Part shown: piece after piece, positions 52,558 to 61,597 of the stretch
Layout: the number at the start of each line of letters is the position of its first letter
Numbering within the stretch: the stretch's first letter is position 1
NCBI RefSeq assembly: GCF_036227105.1
Contig: NZ_CP109434.1
Span: 4,158,001-4,222,000 of the forward strand
DNA: 64,000 bases
Source: Amycolatopsis sp. NBC_01488
Lineage (GTDB): Bacteria; Actinomycetota; Actinomycetes; Mycobacteriales; Pseudonocardiaceae
Direction of reading: 5' to 3'
Program-made: the position numbers and the translations under genes
The notes under the pieces: generated by a model
Databases searched by the model: none
What the model saw: the letters and a program-made list of their open reading frames with translations, nothing else
What the model was told of the DNA's origin: nothing

Positions 52558-53196
52558 GTGGACACCATGACGGCGGAGACGGCGGTCGAAGGCTACGTCG
52601 TGCTCGACGAGCTGCCGCGTCCGGACGGCAAGCTGACGAAGGAGCAGCTCGACCCGGTCGTGGCGGCGGCCCGCACCGGCGACCCGGACGCGGTCCAGGC
52701 GCTGCTGCGGCTGATCAAGCCGACGGTCGTGCGCTACTGCCGCGCCCGGATCGGCGGGCGCGACCTTTCGTACCTCTCGGCCGACGACGTCGCGCAGGAG
52801 GTCTGCCTGGCCGTGCTGAAGGTGCTGCCCGGCTACCAGGACCGCGGCGGCTCGTTCCTGTACCTCGTGCGGGCGATCGCCGCGAACAAGGTCGCCGACG
52901 CGTTCCGCTCGGTGGCGCGCGACCGGTCGAAGCCCGTGCCGGAGCTGCCGGACCGGCCGCTGGGTGGCAACGAGCCGGAGAACCACGTGCTGGACCTCGA
53001 TCTCGGCGCCCGGCTGGGCCGGCTGATGGCGACGCTGCCGCCGCTGCACCAGGAGATCCTGACGCTGCGGATCGTCGTCGGCCTGTCGGCCAACGAGACG
53101 GCGGACGCGCTCGGCATCTCCGCCGGCAACGTCCGGATCACGCAGTACCGCGCGCTGACGAAGCTGCGCGCCATGATCCCCGAGGGCGGGTTCTGA
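52558..53196 (+). CDS. ECF RNA polymerase sigma factor (ShbA/SigD-like)
   Basis: A 212-aa sigma factor. Region 2 includes VVRYCRARIGG and YLSADDVAQEVCLAVLKVL, and region 4 is LPPLHQEILTLRIVVGLSANETADALG with an NVRITQYRALTKLR recognition helix. GTG 52558 was chosen because AGGAGGG lies 6 bp upstream; ATG 52567 is an alternative. It is a paralogue of the sigma factor at 53525. In Streptomyces ShbA drives transcription of the principal sigma gene hrdB. No anti-sigma gene is adjacent. Confidence 0.88.
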   Translation: MDTMTAETAVEGYVVLDELPRPDGKLTKEQLDPVVAAARTGDPDAVQALLRLIKPTVVRYCRARIGGRDLSYLSADDVAQEVCLAVLKVLPGYQDRGGSFLYLVRAIAANKVADAFRSVARDRSKPVPELPDRPLGGNEPENHVLDLDLGARLGRLMATLPPLHQEILTLRIVVGLSANETADALGISAGNVRITQYRALTKLRAMIPEGGF

Positions 53197-53199
53197 GCG

Positions 53200-53502
53200 T
53201 CACTCCAGCCATTCGGTGATGAAGTGGTCGCTCTCGTGGATGTGCACGGCTTCATAGACACCAGGGCCGAGCACGGCGAACTTGTGCGGGATGCCGGCGG
53301 GGACGACCAGCACGTCCCCGGCGCCCCCGTCGCGCTCCTCGGCGCCGACGGTGAACCGGGCCCGTCCCCGGATGATGACGAACGTCTCGGTGTACGGGTG
53401 CCGGTGCAGCCGCGGCCCGGAGCCGACGACGTCGCTGCTTTCGCGGATGACGGAGATCCCGGACCCGACGTCGCGTCCTTCGAAGTTCTCGCTGTCGCTC
53501 AC
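53200..53502 (-). CDS. Cupin domain protein
   Basis: A 100-aa single cupin. HRHPYTETFVIIRGRARFTV carries the first motif (His residues and Glu) and GDVLVVPAGIPHKF the second, with a His ligand. It may bind a metal and act as a dioxygenase or isomerase, or as a small sensor. GTG start. It sits 3 bp from the convergent sigma gene and 22 bp before the other sigma gene. Confidence 0.88.
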   Translation of the reverse strand: MSDSENFEGRDVGSGISVIRESSDVVGSGPRLHRHPYTETFVIIRGRARFTVGAEERDGGAGDVLVVPAGIPHKFAVLGPGVYEAVHIHESDHFITEWLE

Positions 53503-53524
53503 CAGGCCAGCGTAGCGCCGGGCA

Positions 53525-54022
53525 TCAGCCGCCGACGACCTTCCGCAGCTGGCTGAGCGCCCGGTGCTGGGCGACGCGGACCGCGCCGGGCGTCGACCCG
53601 ACCACCTCCGCCGTCTCCTCCGCCGACATGCCGACCGCCACGCGCAGGACGAGGATCTCCCGCTGCTTCTCCGGCAGCACCTGCAGCAGCTTCGCCATCC
53701 GCTCGCCCAGCTCGCGGCGCAGCGCGTGGCGCTCCGGGTCCAGCGAGGCGTCGACCTCGTCGGGCAGCTCGGCCACCGGCTCGTCCCACTGCTTCGCCGC
53801 GGCCTTGCGGGCGGCCGCGACCTTGTGCCGGGCGATGCCGCACACGAAGTTCGGGAACGGCCGGTCCGGCGGCCGCCCGGGCAGCGCCTTGAACAGCGCC
53901 ACGCACACGTCCTGCGCGACGTCGTCGGCCGAGTCCGCGCCGAGGCGGGCGCGGCAGTAGCGCACCACCAGCGGCCGCGCCGCGGCCAGCAAGCGATCCG
54001 GGGCTTCTTCTACCGTGGTCAT
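53525..54022 (-). CDS. ECF RNA polymerase sigma factor (ShbA-like)
   Basis: A 165-aa sigma factor. Region 2: PLVVRYCRARLGADSADDVAQDVC (in part), with the core-binding helix FKALPG; region 4: LPEKQREILVLRVAVGMSAEETAEVVG and GAVRVAQHRALSQLR. It matches Streptomyces ShbA and mycobacterial SigD as I remember them more closely than the other paralogue. GGAGGGG precedes the ATG by 5 bp. Confidence 0.9.
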   Translation of the reverse strand: MTTVEEAPDRLLAAARPLVVRYCRARLGADSADDVAQDVCVALFKALPGRPPDRPFPNFVCGIARHKVAAARKAAAKQWDEPVAELPDEVDASLDPERHALRRELGERMAKLLQVLPEKQREILVLRVAVGMSAEETAEVVGSTPGAVRVAQHRALSQLRKVVGG

Positions 54023-54182
54023 GGGTCCCCTCCGAGCGGTCCGGCAGGGGACTACCCGTTTTCCCCCGGAACCGACCCGGCCCCGGCGAAGTCCCCGCTA
54101 TTTCCAGGAAATCCGCGAGCGGGGCGTCGATCCCGAGGTCAACGCACGCGATGACCATCGGCCGGCGTGGCAGGCTGGGGGC

Positions 54183-54545
54183 ATGACCTTCGGCCTGCAC
54201 CACGTCCAGCTGGCCATCGAGCCGGGCAGCGAGGACCGCTGCCGCGCGTTCTACGTCGGCGTGCTCGGCCTGACCGAGGTCCCGAAGCCGCCCGCGCTCG
54301 CCGGGCGCGGCGGGCTCTGGCTGCGGACCGGCGGCCTCGAACTCCACCTCGGCGCCGAACCGGGCTTCCGGCCGGCCCGCAAGGCCCACCCGGGCATCCT
54401 CGCCGACGACCTCGACGCGCTGGCGGCCCGCCTCGAAGGCCACGGCGCCGACGTCGAATGGGACGACGGCTTCCCGGGCCACCGCCGCTTCTACACCCAC
54501 GACTGTCTCGGCAACCGGCTGGAGTTCCTCAGCTCCGATCGGTAG
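54183..54545 (+). CDS. VOC (glyoxalase-like) family protein
   Basis: A 120-aa VOC protein. It opens TFGLHHVQLAIEPGSEDRCRAFYVGVLGL (partial) with His5/His6 in the first metal position, and ends FYTHDCLGNRLEFLS with the last-strand Glu. It may catalyse an isomerisation or ring cleavage or bind a toxin; no substrate is implied by its neighbours. Confidence 0.88.
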   Translation: MTFGLHHVQLAIEPGSEDRCRAFYVGVLGLTEVPKPPALAGRGGLWLRTGGLELHLGAEPGFRPARKAHPGILADDLDALAARLEGHGADVEWDDGFPGHRRFYTHDCLGNRLEFLSSDR

Positions 54546-54609
54546 CCGGAGAATCCCGGGGCGATTCGGGAACGTCCGGAAGCCGCATTCGCGGAAACGC
54601 GGTGGTGTG

Positions 54610-54641
54610 GCGATCGACCCCTTTCCGAATGGGTCGATCGC
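54610..54641. terminator. Perfect 11-bp hairpin between convergent genes
   Basis: GCGATCGACCC (54610-54620) and GGGTCGATCGC (54631-54641) are exact reverse complements with a 10-nt CTTTCCGAAT loop. It lies between the VOC gene (plus) and the S4 gene (minus) and can serve both. Confidence 0.72.
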
Positions 54642-54647
54642 ATCACC

Positions 54648-55013
54648 TCAGAGGTCCCCCTGCCGGAACGCGTCCAGCACGCGACGCTCCCTTTTGGTCG
54701 GCCGGCCCGCGCCGCGGTCGCGCCGGGCGACCGGGATCACGGTCTCCGGCGGCGGCTTCGGCGTCCGGTCCACGAAGCACGTGGCCGCGTCCGCCGCGCC
54801 GACGCGTTTCTGGATCACCCGTACCACGTCGAGGATCCTGGTCGTCCCGGCAACGCGCAGGCGCACTTCGTCGCCGGGCACGACGGTCGTCGCGGGCTTC
54901 GCCGGCTTGTCGTTGACGCGCACGTGCCCGCCCCGGCACGCCGCCGCGGCGTCCGGACGGGTCTTCGTCAGCCGGACCGCCCAGAGCCAGCGGTCCACTC
55001 GGGTCGACTCCAC
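54648..55013 (-). CDS. S4-domain RNA-binding protein (Hsp15/HslR-like)
   Basis: A 121-aa protein. The S4 domain begins TRVDRWLWAVRLTKTRPDAAAACRGGHVRVND (residues 4-35, partly quoted), followed by a basic tail (RRDRGAGRPTKRERR). Homologues bind stalled 50S subunits with attached peptidyl-tRNA after stress. GTG start at 55013. Gene follows a convergent hairpin. Confidence 0.9.
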   Translation of the reverse strand: MESTRVDRWLWAVRLTKTRPDAAAACRGGHVRVNDKPAKPATTVVPGDEVRLRVAGTTRILDVVRVIQKRVGAADAATCFVDRTPKPPPETVIPVARRDRGAGRPTKRERRVLDAFRQGDL

Positions 55014-55144
55014 AGTCGTCCATCATGGCCCATTCAGCGGAATCCTCGCGCGGCCCGGGGAGGTTACTCGCGGGTATATGTCGACTTGTCTGCACCACTG
55101 AGTTATAACCTGTTCTAATATACCTCAACGGTGAGGACCATCAC

Positions 55145-56773
55145 ATGCGTGACGAACCCGTGTGGAGAACAGCTTCTGGCACAGTTTCCCGCCGTCTTTT
55201 CATCGCTGGAACTGGTTCTATCTTGGCCGCCGCGGCAGTGGGGAGCCGGGCCGCCGCCGCTACCTCGTCCGCCACCATCGCCGACGCCGCGCACGTACCC
55301 GCGCTGGTGATCGGCTCCGGCTACGGCGGCTCCGTCGCCGCGCTGCGGCTGGCCCAGGCCGGCGTCGACGTGCAGCTGGTCGAGATGGGCATGGCCTGGG
55401 ACACGCCCGGTTCCGACGGCAAGATCTTCGCCAACACGACCAGCCCCGACCAGCGCTCGTACTGGTTGCGCACCAGGACGAAGCAGCCGCTGTCCAACTT
55501 CCTCGGGTTCCCGATCGACAAGGACATCCCCAAGTACACCGGCATCCTCGACGCCGAGGAGTTCAGCGGGATCACCGTGTACCAGGGCCGCGGCGTCGGC
55601 GGCGGCTCGCTCGTCAACGGCGGCATGGCCGTCACGCCCAAGCGGGAGAACTTCGGCGCGATCCTCCCGACGGTCAGCGCCGACGAGATGTACAACACCT
55701 ACTACCCGCGCGCCAACGCCGGTCTCGGCGTCGGCCTCGTCGACCCGGCGTGGTTCGACACCGCCGACTGCTACCAGTTCGCGCGGGTCGGCCGGAAGCA
55801 GGCGCAGCGGTCCGGGTTCCCGTTCGTCTTCGTCCCGGACGTCTACGACTGGAACTACATGGAACAGGAGCAGGCGAACACGGTGCCGCGGTCGGCGCTG
55901 GCCGGGGAAATCCTGTACGGCAACAACTACGGCAAGAAGTCCCTGCAGAAGACCTACCTCCCGCAGATCCGGGCGACCGGCCGGGTCACCATCTCACCGC
56001 TGCACCGCGTGTCGTCGGTGACGCCCGCGTCCGGCGGCGGCTACACGGTGACGCTGGAGCAGCTCGACACCACGGGCGGGGTGATCGCGACCAAGAGCGT
56101 GACCGCCGACAAGGTGTTCTTCGCCGCGGGCAGCGTCGGCACGAGCAAGCTGCTCGTGAAGCTGAAGGCCACCGGCGCGCTGCCCGGCCTGAACGGCGAG
56201 GTCGGCAAGAACTGGGGCGACAACGGGAACGTGATGGTCGGGCGCGCCAACCAGATCTGGGACCCGACCGGCAGCCTCCAGTCGTCCATCCCCTGCGGCG
56301 GCATCGACAACTGGACGGCGGGCGGCGCGTTCGCCGAGGTGGCGCCGCTGCCGACCGGGATCGAGACATGGGCGTCGTTCTACCTGTCGATCACGAAGAA
56401 CCCGAACCGCGCGCAGTTCTCGTGGAACCCGGCGACGCAGAGCGTCGACCTGAACTGGCAGACGGCGTGGAAGCAGCCCGCGATCGACATGGCGAAGACC
56501 ATCTTCGACAAGATCAACGCCAAGGAGGGGACGATCTACCGGACCGACCTCTTCGGCGTGTACAAGACCTGGGGCGACGGGCTCACCTACCACCCCCTCG
56601 GCGGCGCGGTGCTCGGCAAGGCGACCGACAACTACGGCCGGCTGGCCGGGTACCAGGGCCTGTACGCCATCGACGGCTCCCTGATCCCGGGCAACACCAG
56701 CGTGAACCCGTTCGTGACGATCACGGCACTGGCCGAACGCAACATCGAGAAGATCATCGCGACCGACTTCTAG
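55145..56773 (+). CDS. Secreted cholesterol oxidase-type GMC oxidoreductase
   Basis: A 542-aa protein with a Tat signal (VSRRLFIAGTGSILAAAAV, residues about 14-33). The FAD motif is ALVIGSGYGGSVAALRLA near residue 55, and YQGRGVGGGSLVNGGM and TYHPLGGAVLG with the C-terminal GNTSVNPFVTITALAERN are typical of cholesterol oxidase (choD/choA). It oxidises 3-beta-hydroxysteroids to 4-en-3-ones with H2O2. An AT-rich segment (TTATAACC, TAATATACC) upstream probably holds the promoter. Confidence 0.9.
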   Translation: MRDEPVWRTASGTVSRRLFIAGTGSILAAAAVGSRAAAATSSATIADAAHVPALVIGSGYGGSVAALRLAQAGVDVQLVEMGMAWDTPGSDGKIFANTTSPDQRSYWLRTRTKQPLSNFLGFPIDKDIPKYTGILDAEEFSGITVYQGRGVGGGSLVNGGMAVTPKRENFGAILPTVSADEMYNTYYPRANAGLGVGLVDPAWFDTADCYQFARVGRKQAQRSGFPFVFVPDVYDWNYMEQEQANTVPRSALAGEILYGNNYGKKSLQKTYLPQIRATGRVTISPLHRVSSVTPASGGGYTVTLEQLDTTGGVIATKSVTADKVFFAAGSVGTSKLLVKLKATGALPGLNGEVGKNWGDNGNVMVGRANQIWDPTGSLQSSIPCGGIDNWTAGGAFAEVAPLPTGIETWASFYLSITKNPNRAQFSWNPATQSVDLNWQTAWKQPAIDMAKTIFDKINAKEGTIYRTDLFGVYKTWGDGLTYHPLGGAVLGKATDNYGRLAGYQGLYAIDGSLIPGNTSVNPFVTITALAERNIEKIIATDF

Positions 56774-56788
56774 GGTCTCCCGCGGCTC

Positions 56789-56834
56789 GTCGTGAGTGAG
56801 AAACAGTGTTCTAACACTGTTTCCCACTCACGAC
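56789..56834. repeat. 46-bp palindromic element, copy 3
   Basis: The most symmetric copy: 22-bp arms with a 2-nt CT loop and one mismatched pair (GTCGTGAGTGAGAAACAGTG is the left-arm start). It lies between the convergent cholesterol oxidase and AhpD-like genes. Confidence 0.85.
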
Positions 56835-57313
56835 CGGTGGGACGGCAGGACGCAGACGGTGTCCAGTCCCAGGACGTGGTTGAGCCGCCCGAAGGCCAGC
56901 CACGCGCCCAGGCTCATGCTCAGCTCGACGATCTCCCGCTGCGTGTATTGCGCGGACATCCGCTTCCAGAACTCGTCGTCCAGGTTGTGGTGGTCCAGTG
57001 TGTACCGCTCGGCGTACTCGGCCGCCAGGCGCGTGCGCTCGTCGAAGAGTTCGGTGGTGCGCCATTCCGAGACGGCGTCCGCGAACTCCGGCTCGACCTT
57101 CACGCCGTCGCGTTCGGTGCGCCAGTCGAGGCAGAAGATACATCCGTTGATCTGCGCGATCCGCAGGCGCGCGGCCTCGAATTCCCGCAGCCCCAACGTC
57201 GTGTGCGCGTACACCGCGAGCGAGAACTGCGAAGCGGCGATCCCGATGCCGGGCACCATTTCGCCCCACACGTACCCGATCGGGTCCTTGCCCTCGGGGA
57301 TGTCGATGTTCAC
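56828..57313 (-). CDS. AhpD/carboxymuconolactone decarboxylase family protein
   Basis: A 161-aa all-helical protein. The conserved INGCIFCLDW stretch (CxxC, near residue 58) is the redox/catalytic site of AhpD-like proteins, followed by HTxx-like VEPEFADAVSEW and the C-terminal FGRLNHVLGLD. GTG 57313 with GAAGGAGG upstream overlaps the reductase stop by 4 bp (GTGA). It may be a peroxidase partner or decarboxylase, linked to the reductase. Its 3' end extends into the 46-bp repeat. Confidence 0.85.
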   Translation of the reverse strand: MNIDIPEGKDPIGYVWGEMVPGIGIAASQFSLAVYAHTTLGLREFEAARLRIAQINGCIFCLDWRTERDGVKVEPEFADAVSEWRTTELFDERTRLAAEYAERYTLDHHNLDDEFWKRMSAQYTQREIVELSMSLGAWLAFGRLNHVLGLDTVCVLPSHRS

Positions 57314-58386
57314 GAGCGCCTCCTTCCGAGCTTGCCGGCTGCCGGGCGCAGCGGGACGTCGAGTGCGTCGTACAGGCCGGGTTCCGCCTCGGCCAGCCAG
57401 TCGATCGCGCCGACGAGCCGGCCGACGGCGGTGGCATTGCCGCCCGCGGAACGGTTTTCGCCCTCGTCGCTCGCTTCGACGCTGACCTCGATGCGCGGCC
57501 GGCCTTCGATGATCACGCGGTGGGCGCCGTCGCCGCTGGGCGGCGTCGGCCAGTCCGGCGCGCACGACGGGTGGATCCGCGTCACGTGCTCGATGACGAT
57601 CCGCGGCTCGCCGTCGACGATGCCCTGCACCTCGAACCGCACCGCGCCCTGCGTGCCCTGCTCGAACTCGCCCATGGTCCGCGTGGAGACGGTTTCCTCG
57701 AGCGGACGTCGTTGCAGCGTCTCGCGGAGTTCGTCAATCTCGACGCCGAGACCGCGCGCGATCAGCCGGACCTGGCCGCCCCACACCATCGACGGCACGC
57801 CGGCCATCAGCATCGGCGGGTCGTAGTCCATCGGCTGGCCCATGCCGACCAGGTACCGGACGGAGTCGGGCTGCTCGTAGGTCGAGTAGTCGAAGATCTC
57901 CTGGCAGCGGATGACGTCGACGTCCGTGCCGAGCCCGCTGATCAGCAGCGGCAGCACGTCGTTGCCCCAGCCGGGGTCGACGCCGGAGACGAACAGCGAG
58001 CCACCGCCCTCCTTGATCGCCGCGAGCACCGGATCGCGCAGCTCGGGCGGCGCGTTGCGCTGGTCGTAGAGCGGGTAGAGCGCCGGTGTCACGACCACCG
58101 CGCCCGTCCCGACCGCGCGCACGATGTCGGCGAGCGCGTCGTCGAACCGGACGTCACCCGACGCGGCGTAGACGACGGCTCGCGGCCGCGCGCCGAGGAC
58201 GGCGTCGACGTCGTCGGTCGCGGCGACGCCGAGATCCCCGACGCCCGCGAGCGCGCCCGCGTCCTTGCCGACCTTGGCGGGGTCGTGGACGAGCACCGCG
58301 GTCAGCTCCAGCGCCGGATGGGCGTCGACGGCCCGGATTGCCGCACGGCCGACGTTGCCCGTGCCCCACACCACCGTGGCGATCAT
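57310..58386 (-). CDS. NAD(P)-dependent reductase (dihydrodipicolinate reductase-like)
   Basis: A 358-aa protein. Rossmann start ATVVWGTGNVGRAAIRAV at residues 3-20, VYAASGDVRFDDALADIVRA, and a central SGVDPGWGNDVLPLLISG, which resembles the dapB-like/amine-dehydrogenase group common in actinobacteria. The true dapB catalytic His pair is not evident, so it probably acts on another substrate such as a steroid or imine. First gene of a two-gene operon with the AhpD-like protein. Confidence 0.8.
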   Translation of the reverse strand: MIATVVWGTGNVGRAAIRAVDAHPALELTAVLVHDPAKVGKDAGALAGVGDLGVAATDDVDAVLGARPRAVVYAASGDVRFDDALADIVRAVGTGAVVVTPALYPLYDQRNAPPELRDPVLAAIKEGGGSLFVSGVDPGWGNDVLPLLISGLGTDVDVIRCQEIFDYSTYEQPDSVRYLVGMGQPMDYDPPMLMAGVPSMVWGGQVRLIARGLGVEIDELRETLQRRPLEETVSTRTMGEFEQGTQGAVRFEVQGIVDGEPRIVIEHVTRIHPSCAPDWPTPPSGDGAHRVIIEGRPRIEVSVEASDEGENRSAGGNATAVGRLVGAIDWLAEAEPGLYDALDVPLRPAAGKLGRRRS

Positions 58387-58501
58387 TTCGCCGAGTTTCC
58401 GCCGGTTCGCCCGGGTCCGGAAAGCGACTCGTTCCGGCCAGCGGACCGCGCGGACGCGGGTAGCATGCAGTGCGTCCGAACGTCGTACCGGAGGGCCCGC
58501 G

Positions 58502-60193
58502 ATGACGATCGATCCGAAACCCCGCAGCCGCACGGTGACCGACGGGATCGAGGCCGCGCCCGCCCGCGGCATGCTCCGCGCCGTCGGGATGGGGGACGGC
58601 GACTGGCACAAGCCGATCATCGGCGTCGCCAGCTCGTGGAACGAGATCACGCCGTGCAACCTGTCCCTCGACCGGCTGGCGCAGGCGGCCAAGGAGGGCG
58701 TGCACGCGGCCGGCGGCTACCCGCTGCAGTTCGGCACGATCTCGGTGTCCGACGGCATCTCCATGGGCCACGACGGGATGCACTTCTCGCTCGTGTCGCG
58801 GGAGGTCATCGCCGACTCCGTCGAGACTGTCATGCAGGCCGAACGCCTCGACGGCTCGATCCTGCTGGCCGGCTGCGACAAGTCGCTGCCGGGCATGCTG
58901 ATGGCGGCCGCGCGCCTCGACCTGGCGTCGGTGTTCCTCTACGCGGGCACGATCGCCCCCGGCTGGGTGAAGCTCACCGACGGCACCGAGAAGGACGTCA
59001 CGCTGATCGACGCCTTCGAAGCCGTCGGCGCGTGCCGGGCCGGCCGCCTGAAGACCGACGACCTCGACCGCATCGAACGCGCCATCTGCCCTGGTGAAGG
59101 CGCCTGCGGGGGCATGTACACGGCGAACACGATGGCGTCGGCGGCCGAGGCGATGGGGATGAGCATGCCGGGGTCGGCCGCGCCGCCGTCCGCGGACCGC
59201 CGCCGCGACCACTACGCGCACCTTTCCGGGGAAGCCGTGGTGGGGCTGCTCGAACGCGGTATCACGGCGCGCGACATCTTGACGCGCGAGGCGTTCGAGA
59301 ACGCGATCACCGTCGTCATGGCCCTCGGCGGCTCGACCAACGCCGTGCTGCACCTGCTGGCCATCGCGCACGAGGCGAAGGTCGAGCTGACCCTCGACGA
59401 CTTCAACCGCGTCGGCGACCGCGTCCCGCACCTGGGCGACCTCAAGCCGTTCGGCAAGTACGTCATGAACGACATCGACCGCCACGGCGGCATCCCGGTG
59501 CTGATGAAGGCGCTCCTAGACGAGGGCTTGATCCACGGCGACGCGCTGACCGTCACCGGGCGGACGGTCGCGGAGAACTTGGCCGAGCTGGCTCCCGAAC
59601 CCATCGACGGCGAGGTCCTGCGGCGGCTGGACAACCCGCTGCACCCGACCGGCGGCATCACCATCCTGCGCGGCTCGCTCGCGCCCGACGGCGCCGTCGT
59701 GAAGTCCGCGGGCTTCGACACCGCCAACTTCGAAGGCCCGGCGCGCGTGTTCGAGCGCGAGCAGGAGGCGATGGCGGCGCTGAACGAAGGCCGCATCTCG
59801 GCCGGCGACGTCGTCGTCATCCGCTACGAAGGCCCGAAGGGCGGCCCGGGCATGCGCGAGATGCTCGCCATCACCGCGGCGATCAAGGGCGCCGGGCTGG
59901 GCCGCGACGTCCTGCTGCTGACCGATGGGCGGTTCTCCGGCGGCACCACCGGCCTGTGCATCGGCCACGTCGCGCCCGAGGCGGTCGACGGCGGCCCGAT
60001 CGCGTTCGTCCGCACCGGCGACCGGATCGCCGTCGACATCAAGGGCCGCAGCATCGACCTGCTGGTCGACGCGGCCGAGCTGGCTCGCCGTCGCGAGGGC
60101 TGGGAGCCGCTGCCGAACAAGTTCCCGGAAGGGGTGCTCGGGAAGTACGCGAAGCTGGTGCGGTCGTCGTCCTACGGTGCCGTCACGAGCTGA
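58502..60193 (+). CDS. ilvD: Dihydroxy-acid dehydratase
   Basis: A 563-aa IlvD/Edd family enzyme dehydrating 2,3-dihydroxy acids in branched-chain amino acid synthesis. It has GVASSWNEITPCNL (Fe-S Cys), DGISMGHDGMHFSL, LAGCDKSLPGMLMAA, PGEGACGGMYTANTMA and LTDGRFSGGTTGLCIGH, the complete cluster and active-site set. GGAGGG precedes the ATG at 58502; longer reading into 58265 is antisense to the reductase. Ends 22 bp into the convergent synthetase gene. Confidence 0.95.
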   Translation: MTIDPKPRSRTVTDGIEAAPARGMLRAVGMGDGDWHKPIIGVASSWNEITPCNLSLDRLAQAAKEGVHAAGGYPLQFGTISVSDGISMGHDGMHFSLVSREVIADSVETVMQAERLDGSILLAGCDKSLPGMLMAAARLDLASVFLYAGTIAPGWVKLTDGTEKDVTLIDAFEAVGACRAGRLKTDDLDRIERAICPGEGACGGMYTANTMASAAEAMGMSMPGSAAPPSADRRRDHYAHLSGEAVVGLLERGITARDILTREAFENAITVVMALGGSTNAVLHLLAIAHEAKVELTLDDFNRVGDRVPHLGDLKPFGKYVMNDIDRHGGIPVLMKALLDEGLIHGDALTVTGRTVAENLAELAPEPIDGEVLRRLDNPLHPTGGITILRGSLAPDGAVVKSAGFDTANFEGPARVFEREQEAMAALNEGRISAGDVVVIRYEGPKGGPGMREMLAITAAIKGAGLGRDVLLLTDGRFSGGTTGLCIGHVAPEAVDGGPIAFVRTGDRIAVDIKGRSIDLLVDAAELARRREGWEPLPNKFPEGVLGKYAKLVRSSSYGAVTS

Positions 60194-61548
60194 ACGAGCG
60201 CGCGCTTGTCGACCTTGCCGACCTCGGTGAGCGGCAGCGCGTCGGCGAAGTCCACCTTCACCGGGACGTAGTGCTCCTGGCCGAAGGCTTCTCGCGCGTG
60301 GGCTTTCAGGTCGTCTTCGGTCACTTCGCTCGTCGTGACGACGACGGCGTGCAGCAGTTGGCCGTCTTCGCCCGGCAGGCCGAAGACGGCCGCGCTCCGG
60401 ACCGCCGGGTGGGTCGCGAGGGCGTGTTCGACGACGGTCGTGGGGACCTTCGTGCCGTGCTCGCCGACCACGACGACGTCGTCCGCGCGGTCGAGCAGGT
60501 AGAGGTAGCCGTCGTCGTCGAAGCGGCCGAGGTCGCCGGTGCGCAGCCAGCCGGCGCCGACCGCCGGGCCGCCGAGGTAACCGTCCATCATGGACAGTCC
60601 GCGGACCTCGACCTCGCCGTCTTCGGTGATCCGGGCTTCCATGCCGGGCACGATCCGGCCGACCGAGCTGTGCCGTTCGGGGCGCGCGATCAGTTCGGCG
60701 GCGGAGATGCTCGCGATCATCGGGGCTTCGGTGAGGCCGTAGCCCTGCCCGACGACCGGGCCGAAGACGTCGAGGGCCTGCGCGAGCCGGTGCGGCGGCA
60801 GCGGCGCGGCGCCGAGGGAGAGCGAGCGGACGCTGCCGAGGTCGGTGCTCTTGCGCGCCGGATGGTCCAGTACCGCGGCCAGGCGTGGCGGTGTCAGGGA
60901 GAGCGTGTCGATCCGGTGCTCCTGGATCGCGTCGAGGACCGCGCCTGCGTCGAAACCATCCTGGAGCACCACGGTGTCGCGGCGCAGGAGCGCGCCTAGC
61001 ACGGTGGCGTTGCCGGTCATGTGCGTCATCGGCGCGACCAGCAGCGTGCGGCCGGGGCCGTCCGGGTTCGGCGTGAAGATGTGCGCCATGCCGTCGTAGA
61101 TGCCGCTGTGGCGGATGAGCTTCGGGGTGCCGGTGGTGCCGCCGGTGGGGAACAGCAGGCTGACGGTTTCGGGCGGGTCCAGCGGCTCGGGCTCGCCGTC
61201 CAGGTCGTCGAGGGTTTTCGTGGTGGCGCCAGGCCAGTCGTGCGGCCGGTCGGTGACGACGGTGGTGACCCCGGCGGCTTCGATGGCGGCCAGCCGGTCC
61301 CGCGCCGGTGCCGAGGCCGGGACCAGGAGCACGGTCGCGCCGCGCAGGAGGGCGGCCAGCTGGACGAGGAGCGTCTCGGGCCGGTTGCGCAGGTCGACGG
61401 CGACGGTGCCGGTTCGTCCGAGGCCGCCGTGCAGCCGGCGGAGGCGCTCGCGGGCCTGGTGGTAGGTGGTGACGCCGCCGGAGTGGAACAGGGGGCGATC
61501 GCCGCCGTCGTCGAGCGCGGCGAGCACCTTCGTCAGGAAGAAGCTCAC
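60172..61548 (-). CDS. AMP-binding acyl-CoA synthetase
   Basis: A 458-aa ANL-family enzyme. P-loop-like FPTGGTTGTPKLI (about residue 135), YGLTEAPMI, and RTGDLGRFDDDGYLYLLDR are present; the C-terminal Lys motif is TEVGKVDKR. It adenylates a carboxylic acid and forms its CoA thioester. It is shorter than typical (about 500-550 aa), mostly at the N-terminus. GTG start at 61548. Substrate unknown. Confidence 0.88.
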   Translation of the reverse strand: MSFFLTKVLAALDDGGDRPLFHSGGVTTYHQARERLRRLHGGLGRTGTVAVDLRNRPETLLVQLAALLRGATVLLVPASAPARDRLAAIEAAGVTTVVTDRPHDWPGATTKTLDDLDGEPEPLDPPETVSLLFPTGGTTGTPKLIRHSGIYDGMAHIFTPNPDGPGRTLLVAPMTHMTGNATVLGALLRRDTVVLQDGFDAGAVLDAIQEHRIDTLSLTPPRLAAVLDHPARKSTDLGSVRSLSLGAAPLPPHRLAQALDVFGPVVGQGYGLTEAPMIASISAAELIARPERHSSVGRIVPGMEARITEDGEVEVRGLSMMDGYLGGPAVGAGWLRTGDLGRFDDDGYLYLLDRADDVVVVGEHGTKVPTTVVEHALATHPAVRSAAVFGLPGEDGQLLHAVVVTTSEVTEDDLKAHAREAFGQEHYVPVKVDFADALPLTEVGKVDKRALVQLVTAP

Positions 61549-61597
61549 CGGGCGACGGTACTCAACGAGGCCAGTCCGGCCGAGGTCCGCGCCGACA

